Below, piece by piece: positions 18,011-29,258 of a stretch of 64,000 bases of DNA. Below the pieces are notes generated by a model. The model did no database searches, was not told the DNA's origin, and worked only from the letters and a program-made list of their open reading frames with translations. The stretch is taken from assembly GCF_900105205.1 (NCBI RefSeq), contig NZ_FNSQ01000005.1, positions 186,001-250,000 of the forward strand, written 5' to 3'. Each line of letters opens with the position of its first letter. Positions within the stretch are counted from its first letter, which is position 1. Position numbers and translations under genes: made by a program. The stretch comes from Microbacterium hydrocarbonoxydans (lineage in GTDB: Bacteria; Actinomycetota; Actinomycetes; Actinomycetales; Microbacteriaceae).

Positions 18011-18715
18011 ATGACGACCTGGTGGCCCTACGCACGACTGGCAGCGGCAGCGCTCGGACTCGCGGCGATCATCGCGCAGCTCGCCCGCAGCATCGAGAAT
18101 GCCCTCGCCGCCACGACCGAGTGGGGTCAGCACCTGCCGACGGTCGCGGCGAACTTCCTCAGCTTCTTCACGATCCTCTCGAACCTGCTCGCGGCCATCG
18201 TGCTGATCATCGCCGCGGTCTGGGCCCTGCGACACCGCCGCGACGACGAGCCGGAGCCGACATGGCTGGCCGTGCTCCTCGCCTGCGTCAGCACCTACAT
18301 GATCGCCACCGGCGTCGTCTACAACACCCTCCTCCGGGGAGTCGAGCTGCCGCAGGGCACGACCGTGCCCTGGTCGAACGAGGTGCTGCACGTCATCTTC
18401 CCGCTCTTCCTCCTGATCGACGTGCTGGTCGCCCCGCGCCGACGGGCTCTCGGCTGGCGGACGGTCGCCGTCACCGCGATCTTCCCGCTCGTCTGGGCCG
18501 TCTACACGATGATCCGCGCGAACCTCATCACGGCACCATCGACGGGGAACGCCTGGTGGTATCCGTATCCGTTCCTCGATCCGCGCCTCGTCCCCGGTGG
18601 CTACCTCGGCGTCGCGGGCTACATCGTCGGCATCGCTATCGCCATCGTCGCCGCCGGGTGGTTCGTCGTCTGGGTCGGTCGCAAGCGCGGCGCGCGGGTG
18701 CCGGTCGCCGCCTGA
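18011..18715 (+). CDS. Pr6Pr family membrane protein
   Basis: 234-aa protein with six predicted membrane helices. The conserved core NFLSFFTILSNLLAAIVLI and the Asn/His-containing segment WSNEVLHVIFPLFLLIDVLV identify the Pr6Pr (FAR-17a/AIG1-like) family of bacterial membrane proteins. The function is not established. The ATG at 18011 is preceded by GGAGG at 5 nt, and a TAAAGT -10-like box lies at 17988-17993, so the leader is short. Divergent from the cyclase-like gene; a 10-bp palindrome ATACCGGTAT (17947-17956) sits in the shared intergenic space. Confidence 0.85.
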   Translation: MTTWWPYARLAAAALGLAAIIAQLARSIENALAATTEWGQHLPTVAANFLSFFTILSNLLAAIVLIIAAVWALRHRRDDEPEPTWLAVLLACVSTYMIATGVVYNTLLRGVELPQGTTVPWSNEVLHVIFPLFLLIDVLVAPRRRALGWRTVAVTAIFPLVWAVYTMIRANLITAPSTGNAWWYPYPFLDPRLVPGGYLGVAGYIVGIAIAIVAAGWFVVWVGRKRGARVPVAA

Positions 18716-18750
18716 CCGTCGCCCCCGGCACCTTGACCCGGCCCCGGTCA

Positions 18751-18990
18751 CCTGCATGCCCGGATGACGGATGCATGCCGAAATCGGCCGATCTGAGCAT
18801 GCATCCGTGATCTGAGCATGCATTCGGCCGGTGGGCTGAGGGAATCCAGTCAGGTGGGCCGCGCCAAAACCCTCCCGGTGACCCGGGCTCGAACACTTGC
18901 ATGCCCGGATGACGGATGCATGCCGAAACGGCCGATCTGAGCATGCATCCGTGATCTGAGCATGCATCCGGCAAGGGCTGGGCTGAGGGA
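18751..18990. repeat. Tandemly duplicated palindromic unit (GGATGCATGC family)
   Basis: Two copies of a roughly 92-bp unit start at about 18751 and 18896, separated by about 52 bp of unrelated sequence. Each contains a hairpin with 11-bp arms CGGATGCATGC/GCATGCATCCG (18768-18807 and 18913-18951) and a second GATCTGAGCATGCATyCGG arm in direct repeat. Both end with GGGCTGAGGGA. The array lies between the Pr6Pr stop and the moxR promoter; positions 18991-19090 show no gene. Confidence 0.85.
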
Positions 18991-19150
18991 GCGGTCGGCC
19001 GGACCGGCACGGGGCTGAGGAAGAGGCCCGCCGGGGCACGGGCATGGGGAGAAGTCCCCACGTGCGCGCCGGAACCCGGCGAACGGATGCGGTTACGCTG
19101 GGTCGAGGGGGGAACATCGACGGTCCCCGTGGGAACGAGGAGACACACCG

Positions 19151-20362
19151 ATGAACGAGCCCTACGCGTCCGGCACCTCCGCAGGCTCGACGCCGCCGCC
19201 CCCGCCGGCCCCCTCCAGCCAGGCGACCCAGGCGACCGAGGCGAACCAGGCGACGCAGGCCGCGCCGCCCGCACCGCCGGCTCCTCCCGCCCCGGCGACA
19301 CGGGCGGAAGCTGCAGCCGCCGCGACGCCGCCGCCCGCGGCCCCCGAGGCCTCCCCCTCGGCCACCACGAGGTCCGAAGCCCCCACCGACGCCGAGCTCC
19401 GCCGGGCGACCGCGGTGCTGAAGACCGTCTCCGACGCGTACTCCGCGAAGATGGTCGGCCAGGAGCGGCTGCGGATGAGCCTGCTGATCTCGCTGATCGC
19501 CGGCGGTCACATCCTGCTCGAGAGCGTCCCGGGCCTTGCGAAGACCACCGCGGCGAGCACCCTCGCCGACACCGTGAAGGCGCAGTTCAAGCGCATCCAG
19601 TGCACGCCGGACCTCCTCCCCAGCGACATCACCGGCAACCAGATCTATGACGCGGCGACCGGGTCGTTCCGCACGGTCCTCGGCCCGGTGCACGCGAACT
19701 TCGTGCTGCTCGACGAGATCAACCGGTCGAGCGCCAAGACCCAGAGCGCCATGCTCGAGGCCATGCAGGAGCACCAGACCACGATCGGCGGGGAGGTCCA
19801 CCATCTGCCGAAGCCGTTCCTCGTGATCGCGACGCAGAACCCCATCGAGCAGGAGGGCACGTACGAGCTCCCCGAGGCGCAGATGGACCGCTTCCTGCTC
19901 AAGGAGATCGTCGAGTACCCCAGCCCCGCCGAGGAGTTCGAGATCCTCGGACGCATCGACTCCGGCGTGCTCGACCCCGACCGCCACGTGTCGAGTGCGA
20001 TCAGCCTCGACGACGTGCACATGCTGCAGGACGTGGCGGGCCGCATCTACGTCGACCCCGCGATCCGCAACTACATCGTCTCGATCGCCTACGTGACCCG
20101 CAACCCCGCCCCCTACATCGGCGAGGAGCGTGCGCGCTTCATCAAGTACGGCGCGAGCCCGCGTGCGAGCATCGCGTTCCTGCAGGCCGCCCGCGCCCTG
20201 GCGCTGCTGAACGGCCGCGGCCACGTGATCCCCGAGGACATCCGCTCACTCCGCCACCTCGTGCTGCGCCACCGCGTGCTCCTCACCTTCGAGGCCGACG
20301 CCGAGGGCATCCGCAGCGAGGAGATCATCGACCAGATCTTCGCGTCCGTTCCCACGCCCTGA
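19151..20362 (+). CDS. MoxR family AAA+ ATPase
   Basis: 403-aa ATPase. The first 75 residues are a disordered Ala/Pro/Thr/Gln-rich extension unusual for the family. The AAA core follows: Walker A VPGLAKTT, Walker B FVLLDEIN, sensor-1 [14 protein letters not shown], and the C-terminal lid with [21 protein letters not shown] and the RxxVxPEDI-like [17 protein letters not shown]. MoxR proteins act as chaperone-like remodelers with VWA partners, here encoded directly downstream. A TACGCT box (19094-19099) and a GAGGAG Shine-Dalgarno precede the ATG, giving a structured leader of about 50 nt. First gene of a seven-gene operon. Confidence 0.95.
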   Translation: MNEPYASGTSAGSTPPPPPAPSSQATQATEANQATQAAPPAPPAPPAPATRAEAAAAATPPPAAPEASPSATTRSEAPTDAELRRATAVLKTVSDAYSAKMVGQERLRMSLLISLIAGGHILLESVPGLAKTTAASTLADTVKAQFKRIQCTPDLLPSDITGNQIYDAATGSFRTVLGPVHANFVLLDEINRSSAKTQSAMLEAMQEHQTTIGGEVHHLPKPFLVIATQNPIEQEGTYELPEAQMDRFLLKEIVEYPSPAEEFEILGRIDSGVLDPDRHVSSAISLDDVHMLQDVAGRIYVDPAIRNYIVSIAYVTRNPAPYIGEERARFIKYGASPRASIAFLQAARALALLNGRGHVIPEDIRSLRHLVLRHRVLLTFEADAEGIRSEEIIDQIFASVPTP

Positions 20363-20370
20363 CGTTCGCC

Positions 20371-21258
20371 ATGGCCAGCCTGATCACCCAGGTGAAGAGC
20401 AAGCTCTTCATCCACTCGTCGCGCAAGTCGCTGCATGCGCTCGACGGCGCCTACGCGTCGCTGCTGCACGGCCGCAGTCTCGACTTCGAGGACCTGCGCA
20501 AGTACGAGTACGGCGATCAGGTGCGCGACATCGACTGGCGCGCCACGGCCAGGCTCGGGACGCCGCTGGTGAAAAGGCACCGCGCGATGCGGATGCACAC
20601 CATCCTGTTCGTCGTCGACACCGGCCGCTCGATGGGGGCGCTCGCGCACGACGAGCGATCGAAGAAGGACCTCGCGATCCTCGCCACGGGCGTGCTCGGA
20701 GTGCTCGCGCTGCGGCACGGCGACGACTTCTCGCTGGTCTACGGCGACTCCGACCGCGTACGGCGCCGCGCACCCGGTCGCAGCGAGGGCGCGCTCGAAC
20801 ATGCGCTGCGCACCATCGACCAGGCGATCGACACCAGCACCGCCCGCAGCGACCGCGATGCCCTGCTCTCGTATGTCACCCGCACGATCTCCCGACGCAT
20901 GATCGTCGTCGTCATCACCGACGAGGCGCCGGTGACGGAGGAGACCGAGCGGATGCTGCGCCGACTCCGCGTGCAGCACGACGTGCTGTGGCTCACGGTG
21001 AGCGATGCCGACCCGGTGCTCGACCATTCGACCGCGACGATCCGCAGCGACGTCGACAGCCTGTGGGAGGTGCCCGACTTCGTGCAGGGCGACCTCGAGA
21101 TCATCCGCGAGCTCACCGCGCAGACCGAGGCGGATGCCGCGCGACTGGCCGAGGTGCTCAAGCGGATGGAGATCAGTCACAGCGTGCTGGCGGGTCAGGA
21201 CGACGCCGTCACGCAACTCCTCCAGCTGCTGAATCGGAGGTCGAATGCCCGGCTCTGA
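20371..21258 (+). CDS. DUF58 domain-containing protein
   Basis: 295-aa protein with the DUF58 core motif (SLDFEDLRKYEYGDQVRDIDWRATAR followed by LVKRH). The C-terminal half is VWA-like: FVVDTGRSMGA is a MIDAS-like Asp-x-x-x-Ser site, with the second Ser position altered by insertion. No membrane helix is visible, whereas many DUF58 proteins are membrane-anchored. It starts 8 nt after moxR and overlaps the next gene by 14 nt. MoxR-DUF58-VWA proteins are thought to work as one complex in envelope or stress functions. Confidence 0.92.
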   Translation: MASLITQVKSKLFIHSSRKSLHALDGAYASLLHGRSLDFEDLRKYEYGDQVRDIDWRATARLGTPLVKRHRAMRMHTILFVVDTGRSMGALAHDERSKKDLAILATGVLGVLALRHGDDFSLVYGDSDRVRRRAPGRSEGALEHALRTIDQAIDTSTARSDRDALLSYVTRTISRRMIVVVITDEAPVTEETERMLRRLRVQHDVLWLTVSDADPVLDHSTATIRSDVDSLWEVPDFVQGDLEIIRELTAQTEADAARLAEVLKRMEISHSVLAGQDDAVTQLLQLLNRRSNARL

Positions 21259-21736
21259 CGAGCTCTACCCCCCGTTCCAGTACGGGTGGGGCTGGATGCT
21301 GCTCGCGATCGGCATCCTGATCCTCCTCATCGCCGCCGCGTGGCTCGTGGTGGGGCTGACGCGACCGCGCCGGGACCTCACGCTCGCGAGTGCGGCGCAG
21401 GGTCCGACGCTCCTCACCGTCGACGTGCTGTCGCAGCTGCGCGTGGAGTATCTGGAGCGCATCCAGCGCATCGAGGACGATTACCGCGCGCGCTCCCTGT
21501 CCGCCCGCAATGCGAACCTCGAGCTCAGCCGGGTGGTGCGCACGTTCGTCAACGAGTACAGCGGCCTCGAGGCTCCGGTACTCGCGCTCGACGACCTCGT
21601 CGCGCGGGGCGTGCACCCCGCGCTCATCGACGCGATGGGCCGCCACTACTACCCCAGCATCTTCCGGCAGGGGCCGGCGATCGATCCGGTCGCCGGTGCC
21701 GAGGCCGCTCGGACGGTGGTGCGCTCATGGCACTAG
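21245..21736 (+). CDS. Single-pass membrane protein of the MoxR/VWA operon (DUF4381-like position)
   Basis: 163-aa protein with one strong membrane helix (about 16-38, GWMLLAIGILILLIAAAWLVVGL) followed by a basic stop-transfer segment and a helical cytoplasmic domain. Its size, single helix and position between DUF58 and the first VWA gene match the BatD/DUF4381-like subunits of such operons, though similarity is not strong enough for a firm family call. The start overlaps the DUF58 gene by 14 nt and the stop overlaps the next gene by 10 nt. Confidence 0.82.
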   Translation: MPGSDELYPPFQYGWGWMLLAIGILILLIAAAWLVVGLTRPRRDLTLASAAQGPTLLTVDVLSQLRVEYLERIQRIEDDYRARSLSARNANLELSRVVRTFVNEYSGLEAPVLALDDLVARGVHPALIDAMGRHYYPSIFRQGPAIDPVAGAEAARTVVRSWH

Positions 21737-22713
21737 CGAACGGCTGGCTGATCCTCGTCGCCGTCGGCGTCGTGGTCGTGGCGATCGTGGTCGGCGTGAT
21801 CGTCGGTCTGCGCAGCGGCGTGAAGACCGAGGCGCACGAGCGAGCTCGAGTCGCGCGCGCAGAGCGCCTGCGCGCACTGCCGACCTTCCGTCAGGCACTC
21901 AACCGCCGGGTGCTCGCCCTGTCGAGCATCCTGCTGCTCGGCATCGTCGCGACGCTCGCGGCCGGTGTCGTCTCCGCCCGCCCGATGTCGTCGCAGACGA
22001 TCCAGCCGGTCGACACCAGTCGCGACATCATGCTGTGCCTGGACGTCTCCGGATCCATGAGCGAGGTGGATGTCGAGGTGCTCACGGTCTTCGAGGAGCT
22101 GCTCGAGGACTTCGAGGGCGAGCGCATCGGCCTGACGATCTTCAACAGCTCGCCGGTGCAGATCTTCCCCCTCACCGACGACTACGAGTTCATCCGCGGT
22201 CACCTGCAGAGCATCCGCGAGAGCTTCGACTACCTCGACGAGGTGCCGGAGCACTGGGTCGGCACCCTGAACGGCAACGGCGCCTCGCTGATCGGCGACG
22301 GCCTCGCGGCCTGCGCCATGGCCTTCGACCACCCGGACGACGAGCGGTCGCGCTCGATCATCTTCGCCACCGACAACGAGGTCAACGGCGCCTCGATCGT
22401 CACTCTCGACGAGGCGGCGGCCTACGCGAAGTCGGTGGGCGTGCGGGTGTTCGCTCTGAACCCGGTGCAGGGCAAGGATGCCGCCGTCAGCGCCGAACTC
22501 GCGAAGGCGGCAGAGACCACGGGGGGCGCGGCATACGGCCTGCGCGACACGACGACCGTCGGAGACATCGTCGATCAGGTGCAGGAGCAGGAGGCGACCG
22601 CCCTGCAGGGTCAGGCGCAGGTCGTATGGACCGACACCCCGAACCTGTGGATCGTCGTGCTGATGATCTCGATGCTCACCTTCATCGTCGTGCTGTGGAG
22701 GGTGAGACTGTGA
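21727..22713 (+). CDS. VWA domain-containing membrane protein
   Basis: 328-aa BatA-like protein. N-terminal helices at about 6-28 and 58-80 precede the von Willebrand A domain (about 100-290); a C-terminal helix (about 305-325) re-enters the membrane. The MIDAS metal site is intact: LDVSGSM (DxSxS), a later Thr, and IIFATDNEVNG. The ATG at 21727 is inside the end of the preceding gene; longer upstream reading frames are out-of-frame shadows of it. Proposed role: metal-dependent scaffold acting with MoxR. Confidence 0.9.
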   Translation: MALANGWLILVAVGVVVVAIVVGVIVGLRSGVKTEAHERARVARAERLRALPTFRQALNRRVLALSSILLLGIVATLAAGVVSARPMSSQTIQPVDTSRDIMLCLDVSGSMSEVDVEVLTVFEELLEDFEGERIGLTIFNSSPVQIFPLTDDYEFIRGHLQSIRESFDYLDEVPEHWVGTLNGNGASLIGDGLAACAMAFDHPDDERSRSIIFATDNEVNGASIVTLDEAAAYAKSVGVRVFALNPVQGKDAAVSAELAKAAETTGGAAYGLRDTTTVGDIVDQVQEQEATALQGQAQVVWTDTPNLWIVVLMISMLTFIVVLWRVRL

Positions 22714-23735
22714 TCTTCCAGCCGGTCCTCAACATCTTCCTCCTCGTGCTGCTGTGCGCGCCGGTGGCTGCGCTCGCGGTGCTGGCTCTCGTCAAGGCGA
22801 AGGGGCGGGGCAGAGCGCTGTGGGCGATGCGCCTGGTGCTGCTGCTCGCCTGCTTCGTGCTGTTCCTGCGCCCGGGGATCCCCGGCGGCGCGACCCAGAC
22901 GCTCGCGACGGACACTGACATCGTGCTCGTCGTCGACACCACCGCGAGCATCGTCGCCGAGGACTGGGACGGTGACCAGCCGCGTCTCGACGGCGTGCGC
23001 GCCGACGTGCAGGCGATCGTCGACGAGTACCCGGGTGCGCGCTTCGCCCTGATCACGTTCGACGCCTCGGCCGACCTCCGCCTGCCGCTGACGACCGACA
23101 CGACAGCCCTGGTCTCGTCGCTCGAGGTGCTGCGTCCCGAGGTGACCAGCCAGTCGCGCGGCAGCTCGATCGGCATCGCGAACGAGCTGCTCGCCGACAC
23201 CCTCTCGAACGCCGCGGAGTCGTCTCCCGATCGCTCGCGCATGGTGTTCTACTTCGGCGACGGCGAGCAGACGGTGACCTCCGCTCCTGAGCCCTTCGAC
23301 GGCAGCGAGAAGCTGACGGATGCCGGCGCGGTGTTCGGATACGGCACCGCAGAGGGCGGCCCCATGAAGCTCACCACCGGCAGTGTCGGCGACTCGTCGA
23401 GCGAGTACATCGAGTACGAGGGCGCGAACGCCCTGTCGGTGATCGATGAGAAGAACCTCGAGGCGATCGCAGCGGAACTCGGCGTTCCGTACGAGCACCG
23501 GACGGCGGATGCCGAGCCGGAGTTGCCCGAGGCGCCGTCGACCACGACCAGCTACGCCGAGTCCGGTTCGGTGGGCTCGGTCACCGAGCTCTACTGGATC
23601 GCCGCGCTCGTGATCGTCGCCCTGCTCGGCGTCGAGCTGACGAGGGCGAGCATGCTCGTCGCGCGACTGCGACTGCTGCGGGCCCCGTCCGCGCCGCACC
23701 GCGAGCGACGCCCGACCGATGGAGGTGCCGCATGA
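22710..23735 (+). CDS. VWA domain-containing membrane protein, second copy
   Basis: 341-aa BatB-like protein: helices at about 5-25 and 38-55, VWA domain about 65-270, and a C-terminal helix about 300-320. The MIDAS site is weaker than in its neighbour: VVDTTASI has Thr at the first Ser position, though Asp and the final Ser remain. The start is GTG at 22710, overlapping the previous stop as GTGA, which indicates translational coupling; no ATG gives a sensible membrane start. It overlaps the next gene by 4 nt. Confidence 0.88.
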   Translation: MIFQPVLNIFLLVLLCAPVAALAVLALVKAKGRGRALWAMRLVLLLACFVLFLRPGIPGGATQTLATDTDIVLVVDTTASIVAEDWDGDQPRLDGVRADVQAIVDEYPGARFALITFDASADLRLPLTTDTTALVSSLEVLRPEVTSQSRGSSIGIANELLADTLSNAAESSPDRSRMVFYFGDGEQTVTSAPEPFDGSEKLTDAGAVFGYGTAEGGPMKLTTGSVGDSSSEYIEYEGANALSVIDEKNLEAIAAELGVPYEHRTADAEPELPEAPSTTTSYAESGSVGSVTELYWIAALVIVALLGVELTRASMLVARLRLLRAPSAPHRERRPTDGGAA

Positions 23736-24529
23736 CCGACCTCTCCACGCGTCCACGCCCCGCTGACCCCGGCGATCCGAGCGATCTGACGGCGCAGGCC
23801 GCTGCGGCGCTGCTCGCGTCGAACCGCCGGCGCCGCCGCATCCGCCGCTGGATCGCCGTCGGCACCCTGCCGCTCACTCTCGCCGCGCTGCTGTTCGTCG
23901 GCAAGATCCTCAGCATGTACGCGTTCGCGCATCAGTCGATCACGGCCTACGTGGCCGACGATTACGCGGGGTCCGAGGCCGCAGCGCGCGGCCAGGACTT
24001 CCTGAACTGGTTCGAGCCGTTCAAGGCGCCCTTCAACATCGGCACCGCTCTCGCCGGAGCCGAGAAGCTGCCCGAGGCCCGCGCCGAACTCGAGGAGTCG
24101 CTCGAGCTCGCATCCGGTCTCGAGGTCTGCACCGTGCGGATCAACCTCGCCCTGGTGCTGGAGCGGATGGGGGATGCGGCCCGCGCCGACGGCGATGGGG
24201 CGGCTGCGGCTGAACTGTTCGGCGAAGCCCTCACGGTGACGACGGAGATGCCGGAGGAGTGCGACAGCGAGGAGGCGCAGGAGCAGTCCTCCGACCCCGA
24301 TCGGGACATGCAGCAGAGCACGGACGATCTTGAGGACCGGCTGAAGCAGAAGCAGCAGAGCGAGCAGCAGACGCCTCCCGAGGAAGAGCAGCCCGAGGAG
24401 GAGCCGCAGCCTCAGCCGTCGGAGGACAAGCTGGACGAGCTCGAGGACAAGCTCGAGCAGGGCACCCAGGAGCGCGATCAGCAGCAGGGCGACGACGGTG
24501 GCGGCTCGGGGACGGACAAGCCATGGTGA
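23732..24529 (+). CDS. TPR-like membrane protein of the MoxR/VWA operon
   Basis: 265-aa protein. One membrane helix (about 40-62) is followed by about 100 residues of TPR-like helical pairs (ADDYAGSEAAARGQDFLNWFE..., then LPEARAELEESLELA... and VRINLALVLERMGDAARADGD). The C-terminal 90 residues are highly charged and Gln/Glu-rich, probably disordered or coiled coil. It fills the BatC/BatE-type slot, a TPR partner of VWA proteins. ATG overlaps the previous stop (ATGA). Confidence 0.83.
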   Translation: MTDLSTRPRPADPGDPSDLTAQAAAALLASNRRRRRIRRWIAVGTLPLTLAALLFVGKILSMYAFAHQSITAYVADDYAGSEAAARGQDFLNWFEPFKAPFNIGTALAGAEKLPEARAELEESLELASGLEVCTVRINLALVLERMGDAARADGDGAAAAELFGEALTVTTEMPEECDSEEAQEQSSDPDRDMQQSTDDLEDRLKQKQQSEQQTPPEEEQPEEEPQPQPSEDKLDELEDKLEQGTQERDQQQGDDGGGSGTDKPW

Positions 24530-25647
24530 TGGATCACGAGAAGCAGCGGGCGCGGTACGTCGCCGGCACCGAAGGCGCACCCCCCGTGCCGCCGCCGGGC
24601 GGCTATCGCAACGCCCGTCGCCCGTCAGGACCGGTCGTGCAGCAGCCTGCCGTCCCGGTCGCGGGCGGGACGGCGACCGTCTCCGACGCCGCTGCGGCCA
24701 CGAAGCAGCCGGCGAATGCTCTGGGGTGGATCGCTCTGGTCGCCGGCATCCTCTTCGTGCTGATCCTGCTCATCACCCTCGCGGTCGGCGCGACGGATGT
24801 GCTGTACGGCGTCACGATGCTCGCGCTCCAGCTCGTGGTCGTCGCTGTGATCATCGGCGCGCTGTTCACAGCACGCGGTCGCACCCTCGCCGCGATCGCC
24901 CTCGCGATCACCCTCGTCTTCAACGTGGCCACCGTCGGAGGGCTCAGCGCGCTGCAGACCTCTGCATCCGGCAGCTACGACGGCATGAAGACCGAGGAGC
25001 AGAAGCACGAGGAGGCCTACCCGGGCATCAAGGGCACGGATCCGCAGGATGCGCTGAACCAGCAGTCGCTCGAAGAGGTGAAAGCCGAAGCCGACAGCCT
25101 GTTCGCCGACATCCGCGAGCGCGTCACCGCCGAGTTCGGTTACGAGTGGGTGCAGGTGGGCGGCGAGGACCTGCGCCCTGAGCGCAACGGCTACGGCGGG
25201 GAGTCCATGCTGATCGAGTACACCTCGACCGGGTGGGCGACCACCGAGCCCATCCAGGACTACAGCGTCAAACTCCAGGTGATGGACGTGATCGATTCGG
25301 TCGCCGCCGAGCACGGGCTGCCCTCGCTGTACTCGTTCAACGGCGAGTACTCGGGGATCGATCCCTCGATGATCGCGAAGCTCTACGGCAGCGATGACCC
25401 CCGCGAGCAGCACACCTGGGAGTACTACACCGAGAACTACCCCGATCCGATGCGGTTCTACGCCAACATCTACGACCTCTCGAACGATCCGTCCGGGAAC
25501 TTCCTCAAGACCAGGGAGGCGCAGCAGGCGCGCACCGGCGAACCGCTCGAGGGGCTGCAGATGGTCGTGATCGCGAGCGCCGTGCTGAGCGAGGCGGACC
25601 GCGCCGAGTTCGAGAAGAAGCTGCAGGAGTACCCGGGCTTCCAGTGA
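24523..25647 (+). CDS. Uncharacterised multi-helix membrane protein at the end of the MoxR operon
   Basis: 374-aa protein. A Pro/Ala-rich N-terminus (1-65) is followed by three closely spaced helices (about 67-88, 93-115, 120-140) and an extracytoplasmic or soluble domain (about 150-374) rich in Tyr, Glu and Asp. No family is recognised. The start overlaps the preceding gene by 7 nt, so it belongs to the same transcript. The membrane topology is a DUF4190-like N-terminal block plus an unknown C-terminal domain. A weak hairpin (25656-25673) follows the stop. Confidence 0.75.
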   Translation: MVMDHEKQRARYVAGTEGAPPVPPPGGYRNARRPSGPVVQQPAVPVAGGTATVSDAAAATKQPANALGWIALVAGILFVLILLITLAVGATDVLYGVTMLALQLVVVAVIIGALFTARGRTLAAIALAITLVFNVATVGGLSALQTSASGSYDGMKTEEQKHEEAYPGIKGTDPQDALNQQSLEEVKAEADSLFADIRERVTAEFGYEWVQVGGEDLRPERNGYGGESMLIEYTSTGWATTEPIQDYSVKLQVMDVIDSVAAEHGLPSLYSFNGEYSGIDPSMIAKLYGSDDPREQHTWEYYTENYPDPMRFYANIYDLSNDPSGNFLKTREAQQARTGEPLEGLQMVVIASAVLSEADRAEFEKKLQEYPGFQ

Positions 25648-25775
25648 GGCCGGGCGAGGTCAGCAACGACCTCCGTACACTCTCGGGTGCTGTACGCCCG
25701 AAGATGCAGCATCATGCCGGGATGCAGCGCCGCCCAGGGCGGCTGATCCGGCGCGGGGTCGTCTAACCTTGGCCC

Positions 25776-28308
<2,533 letters not shown>

Positions 28309-28323
28309 CGATTTCGGCGTTCT

Positions 28324-28357
28324 GAAGGGGGCGGGTGCTGCGGCATCCGCCCCCTTC
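28324..28357 (+). terminator. argG terminator
   Basis: An 11-bp stem GAAGGGGGCGG/CCGCCCCCTTC with a 12-nt loop starts 15 nt after the argG stop. Strong GC stem, no T-tract. Confidence 0.8.
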
Positions 28358-28381
28358 GGCGTCAGTGCCCGGCTGCTTCGA

Positions 28382-28560
28382 TCCATAACTCCGGAGATCG
28401 GTGCGCGGAAGGCCGGAAACTGCCGGTTCTGGCGCGATTCGGCCTCCGATCTCCGGAGTTGTGGAGGCCGGCGCGTACACAACTCAGCATGAATCGCGAG
28501 AATCGGCCCCGAAACGCGTGGTTCGGGGCTCGGATCGGCGATCCATGCTGAGTCGTGCAC
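28382..28560. repeat. Composite of two palindromic elements (I + II), second copy
   Basis: Element I (28382-28465) has 20-bp arms that match at 19 of 20 positions (TCCATAACTCCGGAGATCGG and its complement). Element II (28475-28560) has arms GTACACAACTCAGCATG and CATGCTGAGTCGTGCAC, plus an inner hairpin GCCCCGAA/TTCGGGGC. Order, orientation and 9-11 nt spacing equal the copy at 8534-8710, while the enclosed sequences differ. It lies just beyond the argG terminator. Confidence 0.87.
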
Positions 28561-28594
28561 TCCTATCGATCCAGACCCTGTGAGTCCCCCGCGT

Positions 28595-28615
28595 TATCTT
28601 GCACACACATGTGCA
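28595..28615 (+). promoter_or_regulatory. TetR-gene promoter with palindromic operator
   Basis: A TATCTT -10-like box (28595-28600) abuts the perfect inverted repeat TGCACA-CACA-TGTGCA (28600-28615). A repressor bound there would cover the transcription start, consistent with TetR-type autoregulation of the three-gene operon. Confidence 0.55.
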
Positions 28616-28634
28616 CATTAAGTACCATGGAGGC

Positions 28635-29258
28635 ATGACCACCCGTGCACCCCGCCGCGATTCCGTCGAAAACCGCGCCGGAATCCTCGATGCGGCCCGC
28701 ACCACGCTCGCCACCGACCCGCGTGCGTCAATCGATGTGATCGCCCGCAGTGCCGGCCTGTCCCGCCGCACCCTGTACGGCCACTTCGACGACCGCGAGG
28801 CCCTGATCCGCGAGCTCATCTCTGTCGGAGCGCAGCGCTTCAACGCCATCGCGGAGTCCGTGACCGACGCCGACCCGCGCATCGCGCTGGCCCGGCTCGC
28901 CGCACAGCTCTGGCAGGAGGCCGCACACGTGCAGGTCGCCGCCGCTCTGGCTCTCGACGAGGCACACGTCCAGCACACCGCCGACGCCCTCGCGCCGCTG
29001 CGCCGCACCGTCGCAGCCCTCGCCCGGCGCGGCCAGGAGGACGGCAGCTTCCGCACCGACCTCGCCGCCCCCACCCTCGCGCGCCTCATCGAGGAGGTCG
29101 CCCGTACCGTCGTATCCCGCACGGATGCGGCGAGCACCGGAGCCGCCAACCTCGCTGTCCGCACCCTGCTGAGCATCGCGGGACTGTCGTGGCGCGATGC
29201 CGACGAGCTGCTCCGCGCCCACCCCGAGATCGTCGATTCGCAGGAGGTCAGCGCATGA
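28635..29258 (+). CDS. TetR/AcrR family transcriptional regulator
   Basis: 207-aa regulator. The N-terminal TetR HTH is clear (GILDAARTTLATDPRASIDVIARSAGLSRRTLYGHFDDREALIREL, residues about 16-60). The helical C-terminal ligand domain is Ala-rich and of usual length. The stop overlaps the ATG of the next gene (ATGA), so it controls and is co-expressed with the ABC-like/YhgE pair. The ATG at 28635 is taken; an upstream ATG lies within the operator. The inducer is unknown. Confidence 0.92.
   Translation: MTTRAPRRDSVENRAGILDAARTTLATDPRASIDVIARSAGLSRRTLYGHFDDREALIRELISVGAQRFNAIAESVTDADPRIALARLAAQLWQEAAHVQVAAALALDEAHVQHTADALAPLRRTVAALARRGQEDGSFRTDLAAPTLARLIEEVARTVVSRTDAASTGAANLAVRTLLSIAGLSWRDADELLRAHPEIVDSQEVSA

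Noticed and set aside
18870..18900. T-loop-like TTCGAGCCCGGG on the minus strand suggesting a tRNA
   Set aside because: No matching acceptor, D or anticodon arms can be folded around it, and it lies between the palindromic tandem units.
18751..18990. Possible CRISPR-like repeat array
   Set aside because: Only two units, each internally palindromic and about 92 bp long with one 52-bp spacer; no cas genes and no regular 28-37 bp repeats.
17963..20224. Very long minus-strand open frame of about 750 codons opposite moxR and Pr6Pr
   Set aside because: Composition is Arg/Asp/Gly/His-rich with no domain, and it runs antisense through two well-supported genes; a GC-rich shadow frame. The same applies to long antisense frames at 1758-3104, 26724-28560 and 32003-34513.
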